From NCBI GenBank assembly GCA_029237695.1, contig CM055279.1:186001-250000 (forward strand): DNA of 64,000 nucleotides. Direction: 5' to 3'. The notes under the pieces were generated by a model, which was not told the DNA's origin, did not search any database, and was given only the letters and a program-made list of their open reading frames with translations. A program made the translations under genes and the position numbers. This DNA is from Conchocele bisecta. Taxonomy: Eukaryota > Mollusca > Bivalvia > Lucinida > Thyasiridae. Of this stretch, positions 34,813 through 45,745 are shown one piece after another; within the stretch, counting starts at the first letter, position 1, and every line of letters begins with the position of its first letter.

Positions 34813-36644
34813 ATAATGAAGCTGTAAGTTAGCGCAGGAGCTACATTTGTCACTATGATACAATCCCCACGGTATTAGCGACCGAATACGCAGTTAATGT
34901 ACCAATGATACACAGTGATGCCATGTACTGCCGAAGGTATTTGTATGTGAATCCTTGGACAACCCTGATACAGCAAGTATCTGTGACGACTAGTTGAACA
35001 ACAACCCATACACAAAACATTTCATTGCTTGATTACTAGAATACCAGACAATAGTGTATCAAAATAAGCTCCGACACGGTAGCAAGTCCTCGACAGAACT
35101 CGCGTGTTCTGGCCTCAACAATTAAAAGCGATACCAAACAACACTGGCCTCGTATTCCCCATTCCCCCAGTCACGGACTCTGTATTGATTCGTTATTACA
35201 ATTAGCAGCACCAAGTAGGAAGCTAAAAAGTTCCAGGATCATAGCAGTTGCCCAGCCTCGCAGTGTCTCGCAGTGTCTCGGGGTGTCTCGTTCATATCGG
35301 CTCGACAGTCTCTCACGTGACGTATAGGTGCGTAGTTTTAAATCGAGTAACGCTTAAATGTGTGATAATTAATAAAGGAGAAATTCATACTGTATTCGTA
35401 AATCGTATATTTCTATGTATATAAATGACGCCGATTCTTATAAAAAATTAGACAGAACGAACGGAATGTAATTATGAATTTAATTTATTTTAATATTCGA
35501 TCGTGATGGTGACACATTGCTGTTTCTATTGTTGTTTGTGGACTTGGACATACATGTAATTTACCAATTGATTTATATTTTCACCGTTGCGAATTGCTAA
35601 ACTGTTTGCTGATGTCAAGGGTTTCTGGACACGGACCTACATGTAGTGGCTTAGTTGGATCTACATATTATGACAATTGTATACCTTATATTTGAGAACA
35701 TTTATTTTGCAAGTTTGTTTGGAAACTTAACATTGTGATAGCTAAATATTCGCAAGAGACATTCACTTCTCAACTTTAGTGCATTTAATTACTAGAATTG
35801 TTGCTGTATTCTTTTCTTATAAGTTTGTTTTACTTCTTTTCCTCTCGTTGAAAGTATAATATGTGACCACTCATGTGAACCGTCTCATCGATATGGTTCA
35901 AATGGTGGCTGCACCATATAGTTTTGAGGAGAAATAGAAAATAAATATTGGAAAGTGCTATAAACGAAATGTGATTTTTCAGAATACAGTTGGTAAGCGT
36001 TTTGATCTTTCTAATTACTTAACTTAAATATCATCCATTCATGTAACTACCTAGTATTTAATTATTGGAATTGGCAGTAGTATTTCAGAAAATTAGAATA
36101 TTAAGGTTGTGTAAATGTTGAATATTCATATATCTTTTCTCAATACAGTTTATTGCAGGATCAATCATAAACATTATTGCCGTTAGACAGATTTACAGAT
36201 TGCACGCTTGATACAGCTGTATCCCGCCATATGTTCAGCCTTAATGTGACATGCCGTATTGACAATTTTCCACTATTCGCAGATATTTGAATGATTACGC
36301 TTAAACGTTCTGTGTACTTTGCAGACATTTAGCAAACGTGATTTTCATGATAAACAATTATTTGTTCTATTAAATTAACAGAATTCTGCTGATTTCAGTG
36401 ATTTCAGCCGAAGTTGTACTTTTGTGGAAGTTATTATTCTGTACGATCTACGAATTGTTGTTTTAAATTAATTAATAGCTTTGTTGAGATCACTAACTAT
36501 TAAGTGAAGTTCCGCGATTTATGCGCTAGAAGAAGCCGGTGATATTGTTACCTTACGTTTGACGATCTCCGACGGTTTCCCTGTTCTAAAAATAGATCAG
36601 AGTAGCCCGGATGTAAGGTAAGTACTAGTCAAGCTCTCTAATAC
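34813..36644. other. Unique DNA with a possible noncoding exon end
   Basis: A short decamer repeat (CAGTGTCTCG three times, one as GGGTGTCTCG) lies at about 35262-35290, followed by GC-richer sequence with CACGTGACG. At 36615-36623 the plus strand reads AAG|GTAAGT, a perfect 5' splice-site consensus, with a TTAA-flanked MITE 20 bp into the putative intron. No protein-coding frame precedes it, so if real it would end a 5' UTR or noncoding exon. Both points are inference. Confidence 0.3.
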
Positions 36645-37047
36645 TTAAAGGTATATGCCCACTCAGTAGGCACAAAATGTTCTTTATATTAGAGAAATCA
36701 TATGAGACATGTTCTGGCAAAATAAAAATTCATTCACCATTGCTTGGCATTATTACGCATTTTATTTCGGACGTACATCATGTACATAATCTGTCGAAAA
36801 TATCATTTGTTTAAGGTGACGCATTTAATTATTATAAACAATTAAAAGATAACATGCCTCATTTGCATATGAAAATAGTCTGATACCACCGCGCGTCACT
36901 ATCAGTAAAATAAATATTACTAAATGATTATATCTGTATAGCGGGCACTCGCAAGTTTTAGAACTGGTGGAATAGTGACACAATTATACACTTATTTAAT
37001 TTCTATAAAGAACAGTTTGTCCCTACTGAGTGGGAATCTACCTTTAA
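36645..37047. mobile_element. TTAA-flanked MITE, complete copy
   Basis: Begins TTAAAGGTATATGCCCACTC with AGTAGGCACAAAATGTTCTT inside it, and ends with the imperfect complement ACTGAGTGGGAATCTACCTTTAA. Terminal inverted repeats are about 44 bp in a 403-bp element. TTAA at both outer edges is the target preference and duplication of piggyBac-type transposons, so this is probably a piggyBac-related MITE. Other copies: 56619-56918 and, inverted, 60865-61075. Confidence 0.8.
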
Positions 37048-37543
37048 TATGTATATATAATGTACATTCGCGATCGGAAAATACGCGAATAATTATTATG
37101 TAGTGCGTAGATATATTGTATTACTGAATATGTTTTGGAGAATTGCAGTGGAACTCTCTCAACCAGACGCACTGGACACCTTCAAGCGGGCCCGGTTTAG
37201 GGAGTGTCTACTGTTACCGTAGTACATTTAGTTTGTACATGTAGTCTCGAAATTGGAAACTCTAGGAGAAATTAAAGTATGTAATACGGACGGGTTTCAC
37301 TGTAATTATCTCTAATGATCATGTATATCCCTCATTAAGGAATGTACTGTTCATATAGATCTACATATGGACTACAACAGAACCTCTCTAAGTGACAACC
37401 CGGGCACCTCATTGTGCATCTCGTTTGGAGAGTGTCATGACTATAGTCGTTTATGTATCCAGTGAAACCCCACCAACTGAGATAACTGCGTCCACTGTTC
37501 CCGGCAGTATCAGTTAACCATCTACTACGTGCTATGATGCTTC
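37048..37543. other. Dispersed-motif cluster
   Basis: Holds two or three degraded copies of the CAGTGGAACCTCTCTAAACC motif (37145-37170, 37374-37400, 37460-37480) and a partner GCCCGGTTTAGGGAGTGTCTACTG in opposite orientation at about 37188-37212. No gene recognised. Confidence 0.5.
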
Positions 37544-37854
37544 CCAGTAGCCTATTTCACCAACATTGCAAAGTATACTTATCCAGCAAAGTATACTTTG
37601 AGGGAGTAATCATTTATTTTTCCCGAAATGCATTATTTCATATAGAACTAACGACTGCATATATTTGATGATTAAAAGTATGCAGAATTATTATACTGAA
37701 TTTATTACATTATCACAGTCAAAATGGCTGTGATAATGTAATACATTCAGTATAATAAAAATTAATAAATTTATCCTAAAATTGAAAATTTCTCCCTCAA
37801 AGTATACTTTGCTGAAAAAGTATATTTTGCAATGTTGGTGAAATAGGCTACTGG
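37544..37854. mobile_element. 311-bp MITE with central hairpin
   Basis: Terminal inverted repeats CCAGTAGCCTATTTCACCAA...TTGGTGAAATAGGCTACTGG, extending through the AAGTATACTT block to about 40 bp. The centre is a near-perfect palindrome: TATACTGAATTTATTACATT...AATGTAATACATTCAGTATA around TATCACAG...CTGTGATA with loop TCAAAATGG. No coding capacity. A truncated inverted copy borders the large satellite at 29740. Confidence 0.88.
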
Positions 37855-38165
37855 TCGACCAAAGACACATGACATTATAGAAAAAACGTTAGCGTAATTG
37901 CGCAACGTAAAAATGTGCCAACGTTTCCGATTTTGTGAGATAGCGGTGAATATTTCGTAAATGTATAGAAATAGAAAACATTTATAGTGACAACAAACTG
38001 TTAAATACGAATTGGTACACACTATAACATGCATTATAGAAAGGTATACACATGCCAAAAGTACATGTACAACATGTACACGTACCACCGAACTATTGTA
38101 TGTTTATGTATAATACCCGTCGTTTGGAGCAACAATTCGCTATATAAACAGAGCCGATAAGTTCC
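37855..38165. other. Unique DNA, nothing recognised
   Basis: A minus-strand frame that starts inside the neighbouring MITE extends here, with no recognisable domain. Confidence 0.4.
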
Positions 38166-38362
38166 TCAGTGAGATTGACTTTGGGTTGTCGGACGTGCAA
38201 AACAAAGCACCATCCCTAGACACACATTATGGCCAAATATTATCAAAATCGGTGAAGCGGTTCATGAGTTATTGAAGAATGAAAGGTGTTACTAACGTAC
38301 GCACGTACGTACGCACGTACATGGACTAACGCTATATCCCGTATTGCCTATCGGCGAGGGGA
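38166..38362. mobile_element. Microsatellite-core element, ACGC/ACGT core
   Basis: Homologous to 5108-5530 on both sides of its core (see blocks listed there), but the core at about 38296-38322 is only a short mixed ACGTACGC tract instead of about 185 bp of ACGC. The right side contains CTATATCCC and a GGCGAGG block. This pair shows core length and sequence varying within one family. Confidence 0.65.
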
Positions 38363-38517
38363 TAGTAAGTCTTTACTGGTATGTTTCATCACTGTCGGCG
38401 TATACCAAATCCCAATACATTTGAAATGTAAAATCGAAAGACTAATCATTCACGAGTAAATTAACTTCAGGTCGAACATACGGTAACATGCTTTATACAT
38501 TGCAAATGTGATAATTC

Positions 38518-38585
38518 AGATTATACTGTATTATAGTGTACGTATACATGAAGATTAGACTGTATTATAGTGTACGTATTCATGA
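38518..38585. repeat. 34-bp tandem dimer
   Basis: AGATTATACTGTATTATAGT GTACGTATACATGA followed directly by the same unit with two substitutions (AGATTAGAC and GTATTCATGA). Confidence 0.92.
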
Positions 38586-39159
38586 AGTGTTTCCAAAACC
38601 TATGACGTAATAGGCATACAGCCCAGTTCAATTTAACATGACATTTTCTTGATGTTTACTATATCGGAAGATGACGTTCAAACGCGATAATTAACCGACA
38701 AACTCACATTTATGATCAATGGAAATGTATTAAGACAACGTTGATTGACTTATCTCAATTGTTTTGGTGAAATGCATCTTCGGAATGTCCATCTGAGACA
38801 CAGTAAAATGGTGCTTAGAATATAACCTACTTCCATAGATACGTGGGTCACAGGTTGTGCCTCCTGGTATTGTAATATCACAATAACTTAGGTATGGTGG
38901 TCGCCAGATCGGACAAGTGGGTTTCCTCCGGGTTCCCCGGTTTCCTCCCATATTAATGACCGCCCTTACGCCTTCATATGTGCCAAAGAAAGCATTTGTA
39001 TAAGTGCTCTCGCGCTTGTTTGTAATCGTTGTAAAATAAATGAAGTTTAAACATAGCAGATTATCTCCCCTGTTTATCAAAGTCAATGATAGTACATAGG
39101 AGAACGAATAATTATGGGTAATTTGCATTCCATAAAGCTAATAAACCAGACATTAACAA
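38586..39159. other. Unique DNA, nothing recognised
   Basis: A 132-codon minus frame (39128-38730) has no domain I recognise. GGGTTTCCTCCGGGTTCCCC at 38919-38940 is a short local repeat. Confidence 0.4.
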
Positions 39160-39550
39160 GGTGTATGATCACGTGGTACTAACAACAACAACAAGTACCG
39201 ATTCAAAGTACGTATTATTGTTTAGTGTCCTTATTACTTAACGGATTTTGATGAAATATGGCGCATTAAGCGCGTCTTGTTAAGCTGCATTTGGTGGTCT
39301 CTGTATTTTCGCCCACACTTCTGTCGTTTTTGCGAAGAATCGATTTCCGTGTCTCGACACGGAAATCGATTATTCGAAAAAAACGACATAAGTCTGTTCC
39401 AAACTCCATAGACCACCAAATGCAGCTCATGAAGACGCGTTTGCTGCGCCATGTTTCATCAAAATCCGTTGCATATTAAAGAACATATCAAATAATACTT
39501 AATTTGGAGTGGGCGACGTTGTTGTTGTTGTAACCACGTGATCATGCACA
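39160..39550. mobile_element. 390-bp palindromic foldback element
   Basis: Nearly continuous palindrome centred at about 39355. The innermost part is AATCGATTTCCGTGTC-TC-GACACGGAAATCGATT with a two-base loop. Going outward, TTTGGTGGTC pairs with GACCACCAAATGCAGC, AACGGATTTTGATGAAA with TTTCATCAAAATCCGTT, and ATGATCACGTGGT...ACAACAACAACAA with TTGTTGTTGTTGT...ACCACGTGATCAT. No coding content. The termini fade gradually, so exact ends are uncertain. Confidence 0.82.
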
Positions 39551-40886
39551 TTGATTAAACGTTAAGTTACGTTAATCCGGTAACGTAACGAAATTTGCAT
39601 TGGACGTATCTATACTGACAGATAGCAATCACCATAAGCTGCAGTGACTAGATACGTACGTCCATTTCACAGCTACTTTCGCTGACGTTCATTGGCTGAA
39701 TGGCGCCACGTGACAACGCCGAATGACGTCGGTGGAATGACGTAACGTAAACAAGGCCGCGTTTCATTTAACAAAATCAAAAATGTACTTGCACATGTCA
39801 TAACATACCACGTTGTTTGGTAAATATAATAGTTGGTCAGTGTTTCTATATGTGAACTTCGGATTTCCTACTCGTTCCATATACTAACCTTGTCTGAAAA
39901 CCTGATATCAAAAAACAATAACCGGATAATCTCCAAGAACGTATATGGCTGGCCGACAAGAGAACATCGTATACCATTATCTTCAATCAACCCATAGTTT
40001 CCATTATCCGTCACACAATTATGGTCAAACGGTGACAGATCTCCTGTGTTTCCAAGTGAATCTACAAATGTAGCCGAGCTACTTAGATGCCAAGTAAATA
40101 CGTACGTGTCAAGTAAATTACGTAATTGGGACTTACGTCAGCACCAGACAGATCTTGGGGGCAAAATCAGGTATTTGTTAAGCCACTTCAAACAATCGTG
40201 TTCGTCAATGGGTGAGCAAGCTGTGTCCACGCTCGTACATGTACATCACATACTCTCTAAACCGGGAACCCAGGCAACGGCTGCCTTCTGCATTAGACAT
40301 AAGCGTGAGAAAGATATGGAAATAAAAACAAAGTAATAGTTGTCTGTATTGTATGTGGAAATAATTTCGATTATCTTTATATGCGATGTAGTAATAGCCG
40401 AACACGAGTGGAAGCCACAAATAAAGTTCGAGTGGTGGTGTTAGATTCCACTCTTTCATTTCCCTGACAGACTTCGGAAGGTTTTTGACAATCGGAAATA
40501 GCATCCATTACATTTAAAGCGGTGTTTTTGACAGCACATTTCAATTTCACTGAAATCCATTTGGACACAGATATGACAAAATCGGGTTTATTGTCTACGA
40601 CAATATGATCTAGTCAGGGTCTTCACTGTTCCCCCAATTCGGTGAGGACAACAAACGTAAAGTCACTGGCGAACAGAATAAAGTGCTACCACTGCGTGTG
40701 CTGGATGTATGATAAAGTGTCAGATCTTGGGACGAGATGAGTCAAGAGCACTTACATGCACATGTAGCAACTTTATATTTGTACCCCGTACATAATTCCC
40801 GTTTTACAGATGCTCCACTATTATATTTTCTTTCAATTGTTCAATAACAGAAACTCACATTCTCGTACTTGCCAATACATTTTTGA
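39551..40886. other. Unique DNA with a CRE/CCAAT/E-box cluster
   Basis: At 39675-39760 the sequence combines TGACGT (several), ATTGGCTGAATGG and CACGTG in about 80 bp, which would suit a promoter, but no downstream gene was recognised on either strand. The remainder is unremarkable. Confidence 0.35.
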
Positions 40887-40961
40887 ATGATCAGTATGTG
40901 TGTGACCTTGCTGGTAAACGCTACATGCGTTTAACAGCAAGGTCATACACATACTGATCAT
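40887..40961. repeat. 75-bp near-perfect hairpin
   Basis: ATGATCAGTATGTGTGTGAC CTTGCTGGTAAACG, a loop of about 7 bases, then the complement CGTTTAACAGCAAGGTCATA CACATACTGATCAT. The stem is about 34 bp with two or three mismatches. It is either a tiny foldback element or a structured RNA precursor; nothing supports transcription. Confidence 0.85.
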
Positions 40962-41004
40962 AATCAATCAAACCCGTTTATATATAACATTTCTGTTCAA
41001 CGGA

Positions 41005-41535
41005 ATAACAAAAATGGTTCTTAGCGACCCATCGACACAGAATTATCAGTTACGGCCAAACATGGGAGATGATATATAATGAAGCAAACGAAATAAAATA
41101 TACGTGAGATAGTTCCAATTAGCATGTGTGCATGTGTTTTCATAAATATAGGTAAGTAAACATTCAATGTTCTCAGTCTGAAATAACTTCACAAGTCAGG
41201 CAACATTGACGACGTAAAACAATAACGTCAATGCAGTCCTGTAGGATCTGCACAACTGTCAGAGCTTCGTGGCAGGGAATTTGCAACGGACGCGGCTCAT
41301 CCATGAGCATATACGAGTATGTTAATCGTGTATGGCCGATAATCAATCTGCTAAAGACAACTTCATCCCGTTGTAGACGTCTGCACCAGGAATCCATTCA
41401 CCCAAAGTAAGTTTGATGCCGTGGATCTTATTATCTTTAAGCAGGTCCCCATGAGATATGAACTAGTCGGTGATATAAAATCACGAAAGCTAACAGGAAA
41501 GTGAAATTGGCAACTCCAGGGCGGCTTTGCAGCAC
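41005..41535 (-). mobile_element. Degraded LINE 3' end
   Basis: Minus-strand relative of the LINE at 30055-31258. The frame at 41397-41173 contains RDEVVFSRLIIGHTRLTYS and an IPCHEALTVVQILQDC version of the Cys/His cluster in which the first Cys has become Ile-flanked Gln (QIPC), so the zinc site is damaged. RNase H sequence survives only as a trace near 41515-41540 (GGGCGGCTTTGCAGCACTAT). The copy sits between degenerate AATCAAT-rich repeats at 40960-41004 and 41560-41910, which suggests it inserted into that array. Confidence 0.78.
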
Positions 41536-41559
41536 TATCCGCCTTCTGTTGAAAGGACG

Positions 41560-41910
41560 CATACAGTCCAATAATGAATCAATAAACAAACGTATGTATA
41601 TACTAATTATTTTGAAAAGAGGCACTAATCAATATATCAATTCAACCGTCCGCATATAACATTTCTTAACCAGACGTATATCCACAATTATCAATACATC
41701 AATTAAAACCGTCTATATATAGCAATTATATTGAAACGCCGTATATCCCAAATAATCAATACACCAATGGAAACCGTCTGTATATAACATTCCTGAATGG
41801 ATGTAATAGCCGAATAAGTTGTGACAATCAATCAATATTTGATCAACAATCAACGAAGCGAAGCAATCAATCAAACAATCAATAAAATTAGAAATCAATT
41901 TACGTCTGTC
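41560..41910. repeat. Degenerate array of about 62-68 bp
   Basis: At least three recognisable units with AATCAATA(C/T)A, AACCGTC, ATATA-AACAT or AGCAAT and a final CGTATATCC block begin near 41628, 41692 and 41753. A further diverged unit lies before 41620, and another before the LINE at about 40962-41004 (AATCAATCAAACCCG). Confidence 0.65.
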
Positions 41911-42689
41911 CGAATGATGAAATTATCCCAGGCCTATGTTAGTTAGGCAATATGTTATTCAAAAACCATGACATAGCAAATGAAATTGTGTTTACTTCAC
42001 AACGTCACACGACTTAAATGTATATGTTACAACAAATACTATAAATTCACCGGAAGGTGATGTCAATAATGCCCAGGATCATGCTCCAGCAGGAGGTTGC
42101 TTTGGTTCACTTGGTCGTAGACCAGCCTTATATACGTGGTGTCTACTTTTCCCAACTGCATGTATTTCATTCATGGTTTCTTCTTTGCGTATGTTCATGT
42201 GTCTTCTTTGGGTATCGTGTTCCCTACTTTAAGAACACTTTCGTGCGAATCGAGATATTTCGTTACCACGTCTTGTCGCTGTACATTATACTGTCGCAAT
42301 CATGTAATGTGATTTGACGTGACGTCATTCGGTCAATAAAAAGCAAAAGTTGCTTCGAAATCGAATTGACCGGGAAGCGCATATTATAGCCATATACCTG
42401 TATAGGATATAACGGTATGTTACTAAGCTAAGAGTATTTTAGACAATTCACTCAAAATCTCCTGTTGCCCAGAAAAGTTGCCATTGCTACTCTGGTTATG
42501 ACCAACCTAATACACTCTCATTGGTGGCTCTGAAAGTTCATCAACATTCAGTGCAGTGTGGCGGCTGTAGAACGTGTCCCCGCATTATTCCAGTGATGTT
42601 ATTATTGTCCTGATCCTTGGTGGTCGTTCAGCTCGACTACCATGCACAATTTGCCTATGTTGGTAGTAATTACATTATTTTTACATTGC
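41911..42689. other. Unique DNA with dispersed-repeat fragments
   Basis: 42108-42260 resembles the reverse complement of 50140-50220 (TTCTTTGCGT-TGTTCATGTGTC and TGTTCCCTACTT). 42550-42572 matches 31886-31910. An 86-codon plus frame at 42057-42317 overlaps this repeat and is not supported as a gene. Confidence 0.45.
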
Positions 42690-42832
42690 GTTTCAGCTAA
42701 ACCGATGCTAGGAGGCGTTTGAGCAATATATCACAGTCCGTGACAAACATGAAGAAGTGCAATAAAACCACACGTGCAATATATATCTTTTCTGGTAGTG
42801 GTGTTCGGCGACTATCGTGGATTGCTTGACTA
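42690..42832. repeat. Dispersed repeat family, copy 2
   Basis: Partner of 5758-5925; see the shared blocks given there. Confidence 0.7.
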
Positions 42833-44029
42833 TGTCTTGACATATTTCTGAAATTACGTTTTGGTATCGCCGGCTTAGTTTAAATTAGAAGAAAAAAATA
42901 TCATCCGTAAATGACACAGAAAGATAATGAAAATATCAATGCGCATGGAACATTTATTTGAATTCCACATGTGAGCTGAATTCCTATCTCTAAGGTCGGT
43001 GACATTTCTGTCTTTCCTGCCGGCCTTACGTGATATGTCTGCACTTTGGGGAAAGATTGGTATGGATGACAGCATGGACGTGTATGTGCATCTGTCTATT
43101 ACGCGTCGACGTATTCCCCGAGGAACGGAATGTCTATGCCCGAACGGTTTTATCTCATTTTTGCAGGGATGCATTATTGTTCTGTGAGATGTTATGTAAG
43201 CAAACCTTAGTTAGTTTGACTTATTATATATCACATGGGAGGCCGAAGTATCAGAGACGGTTTTTAATGTCATAGTATTTGTTGCAAGACATTTGTCCCG
43301 CCAAAATAAATGTTGGCGACTGCAAGTGTCTCCATTAGGCGTTTTCTATGACCAGTGTAGCTCCTGATAAAATATCACACTCATGTAGCCTGCTAAGGAT
43401 CGATCTTGTTTGTTAGAAGTATGATATATGTTTCATGATCCACACTGGTTTTTCCAGTGAGACAGCCCCGAATGAGATCCATGAATTCGCTCGCGTTGGT
43501 TGTGTTGCTACAATAATAGTACATGTACTTTCACACGTACGCGTGGTTTCGTAACTGGGACAATGGATATTACGTCATTTACACCTTTATACGGCCTGGT
43601 CAGTATTATGTACATTCACTCAGTATGAACAGAAGATAATCTAACTGCTCATGGTGGTTAGTATGCTTTAGAGTCTGAGGCAAAAGCGTAGGCTCTTATC
43701 AATTTCTAGTAGCCAAAATGTCCATTTCTGAAATATTAAATGGCTATTTTAGTAGCCAAATGGGTATCAGTAGCGCCAACCTAGCGGATGCGAAGACTGA
43801 TATGGTGCCGCACAGTTGAAAGCGAAAGTCGTAACCTTCATTTACTCAAAATAATGGATTTCAGAGAAATAAGGAGCTAACTATAACATGGATTTAGCCT
43901 CTGTCTTCCACTGACAAGTTCGTGTCTGCTCTGTTCAGTTGATACATCCACATTCCAACTAGACATTATGTTTATAAAACATGGATATGTCCCCTTGGCA
44001 TACTTGACTGTAAAAAAAAGCTAGATGTT
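42833..44029. other. Unique AT-rich DNA
   Basis: 43351-43440 (GACCAGTGTAGCTCCTGATA...GTTAGAAG-ATGAT) resembles both 9541-9600 and the interior of the small element at 51293-51493. Two AGTAGCCAAA repeats lie at 43709 and 43751. No gene recognised. Confidence 0.45.
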
Positions 44030-44560
44030 GAAGCAATAATTCGCGTAATACTGAAGATATTAATATTGAAGATATTACATGTTGGAGAAATGCTTACATA
44101 CGTTTAGACGTAAAAATCAGCGACATTTCGAAGGTGACAAAGGTCAAGGGCGTGTTAATGGTTACGCGAGTGTGTGACAAATGTTCCGGTGATTCAAGTG
44201 TCCAAGTATTGAAGCAATCCTTCGCGTAATATTGAAGATATTACATGTTGGGGAAACTGTTACAAACTTCGTACCAGAATGGCTACGTATTTCAGCGACA
44301 TTTCGAAGGTAACAACGGTCATGGTGGTCTTAATGGTGGGACGCGTGTGTGACAAATGTTCAGGTGATTAAAGGGTCCACGTATTGAAGCAATCGTTCAC
44401 GTAATATTGAACATATTACATGTTGGAGAAACACTTACAATCTTTTCGACGTAAATGTACACGGACGGACGGACGGACGGACGGACGTACGGAACCTCAA
44501 AAGCAACGCAATATGCCCCCTTTCTATGGCATAGGGGGATATCACGCCTCGTTTATCTTG
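44030..44560 (+). mobile_element. ACGG-core element with about 178-bp trimer
   Basis: Units begin GAAGCAAT at 44030, 44211 and 44386 (periods 181 and 175), each with CGCGTAAT or CACGTAAT, a TATTACATGTTGG block and, in the complete units, CGACATTTCGAAGGT and GTGTGACAAATGTTC. The third is cut short and passes into (ACGG)6-ACGT-ACGG at 44461-44492. The tail CGGAACCTCAAAAGCAACGC AATATGCC is followed by a CCCCCT...AGGGGG hairpin. The same element in opposite orientation is at 61930-62420. The organisation fits bivalve pearl/Helitron-like elements (inference). Confidence 0.75.
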
Positions 44561-44592
44561 ACATATGATACTAAATCTAGGTGCCAGTACAC

Positions 44593-44642
44593 GCTTGGGG
44601 TAGCGCCAAATGGATAGCTTGGGGTAGCGCCAAACGGATAGC
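44593..44642. repeat. 24-bp tandem dimer
   Basis: GCTTGGGGTAGCGCCAAATG GATA followed by the same 24 bases with one change (AAACGG). Confidence 0.92.
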
Positions 44643-45009
44643 GACTGTTCTTCACCGATATTATACACCGTGTGATATATGTCCTCCTACATCAGACGGA
44701 AACGATATTTTAGTCATATAATACAGCCGGACAAAATTAAATTCAGGGTGTGTTTTGCACGCCTCATTTACATCTTATATTAAACAATCTATGTGGTTTG
44801 TCAATTTCTCGGAAATGTCAATTGCAAATATGTTTGATTTATTTCTTGAAAGCGCCATACACGTAGGATGTTAGATTTGATTCACAAGAATGGTACCATC
44901 ACACTATGCAACATGAATATTCGTGTTTCTAGTATCGTGTAACTTGGTGTGATAATACCAGCCGCGATACTATCTCCCAAGAATCGTGATTATACGGCGT
45001 ATGTTATAT

Positions 45010-45220
45010 ACAGTGGAACCTCTCTAAACCGGACAATAAGAAACATATGTGATCATAATTTTGATGGGTTTCCTGGTCATTTATCTCAGGTGAAACTGCA
45101 TGTTCGTGATCGCATAGCATAACACACAACTATGGCTCGGATTAATCAAACGCTTGCTATACAGTGAAACCTCGCTAAACCGGACACACCTCCCAGAGTG
45201 TCAGGTTTATCGAGGTTTGA
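45010..45220. repeat. Two copies of the dispersed CAGTGGAACCTCT motif
   Basis: 45010-45035 is the cleanest copy in the window (ACAGTGGAACCTCTCTAAAC CGGACA). A second, ACAGTGAAACCTCGCTAAAC CGGACA, starts at 45161 and is followed by a complementary GTCAGGTTTATCGAGGTTTGA at 45200-45220, making a short hairpin. Related copies: 3129, 3252, 12931(-), 18551(-), 37145, 37374, 48889 and 49519. Confidence 0.7.
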
Positions 45221-45471
45221 CTTAAATCATATAGGAGAGGAATTGTTATATGCGTGTATAAACAGTGTTTAACCTTTCCAACTAAACAGCCCTCTGTAAA
45301 TAGTGTAGTCTCAGCAGTATATACCGAGTGCATGAGCTTCTGGAGTTGTACAACAGTACCCAATTTGTAACTAATGGAATTAACAGCAAACAGTTCATGC
45401 CAGATACTTAGGGATGACAGGGATCAAATATACTAGTAAGTATTTACATTTACGTGTATTATGGTAGGGTC

Positions 45472-45745
45472 GAGTCACTGGTGTGCACCACAACCCACTC
45501 TCAACACAATGACCTTCAAGACTTAGTGTATTTGACCTATTTCTGAATATTTACCCAATTCCTTTGCATATATTCAATATTGTTGGATCTACTACCTTCA
45601 TACCTGCGCAATAACAAGTCGCAAAACTGTTTCAGACATATGGACACACCATATTTGCCCAATAATAAGTCACTGGTGTGCATCACAAACCACTGTCTGA
45701 CACATGATCTTCCCGTGACCTACTCGTCTGGTGTTTATTCATTTA
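45472..45745. repeat. Dimer of a unit of about 195 bp
   Basis: GAGTCACTGGTGTGCACCAC AA-CCACT-TC at 45472 recurs as AAGTCACTGGTGTGCATCAC AAACCACTGTC at about 45667, each followed by AACACAATGACCTTC or GACACATGATCTTC and a GACCTA-T block. The second copy appears shorter. Confidence 0.7.

Noticed and set aside
38730..39128. 132-codon minus-strand frame
   Set aside because: No domain, no splice context, and the composition is not distinctive.
39291..39479. Overlapping frames on both strands at the 39.3-kb palindrome
   Set aside because: Both strands give nearly the same peptide because the DNA is a palindrome; this is a structural artefact.
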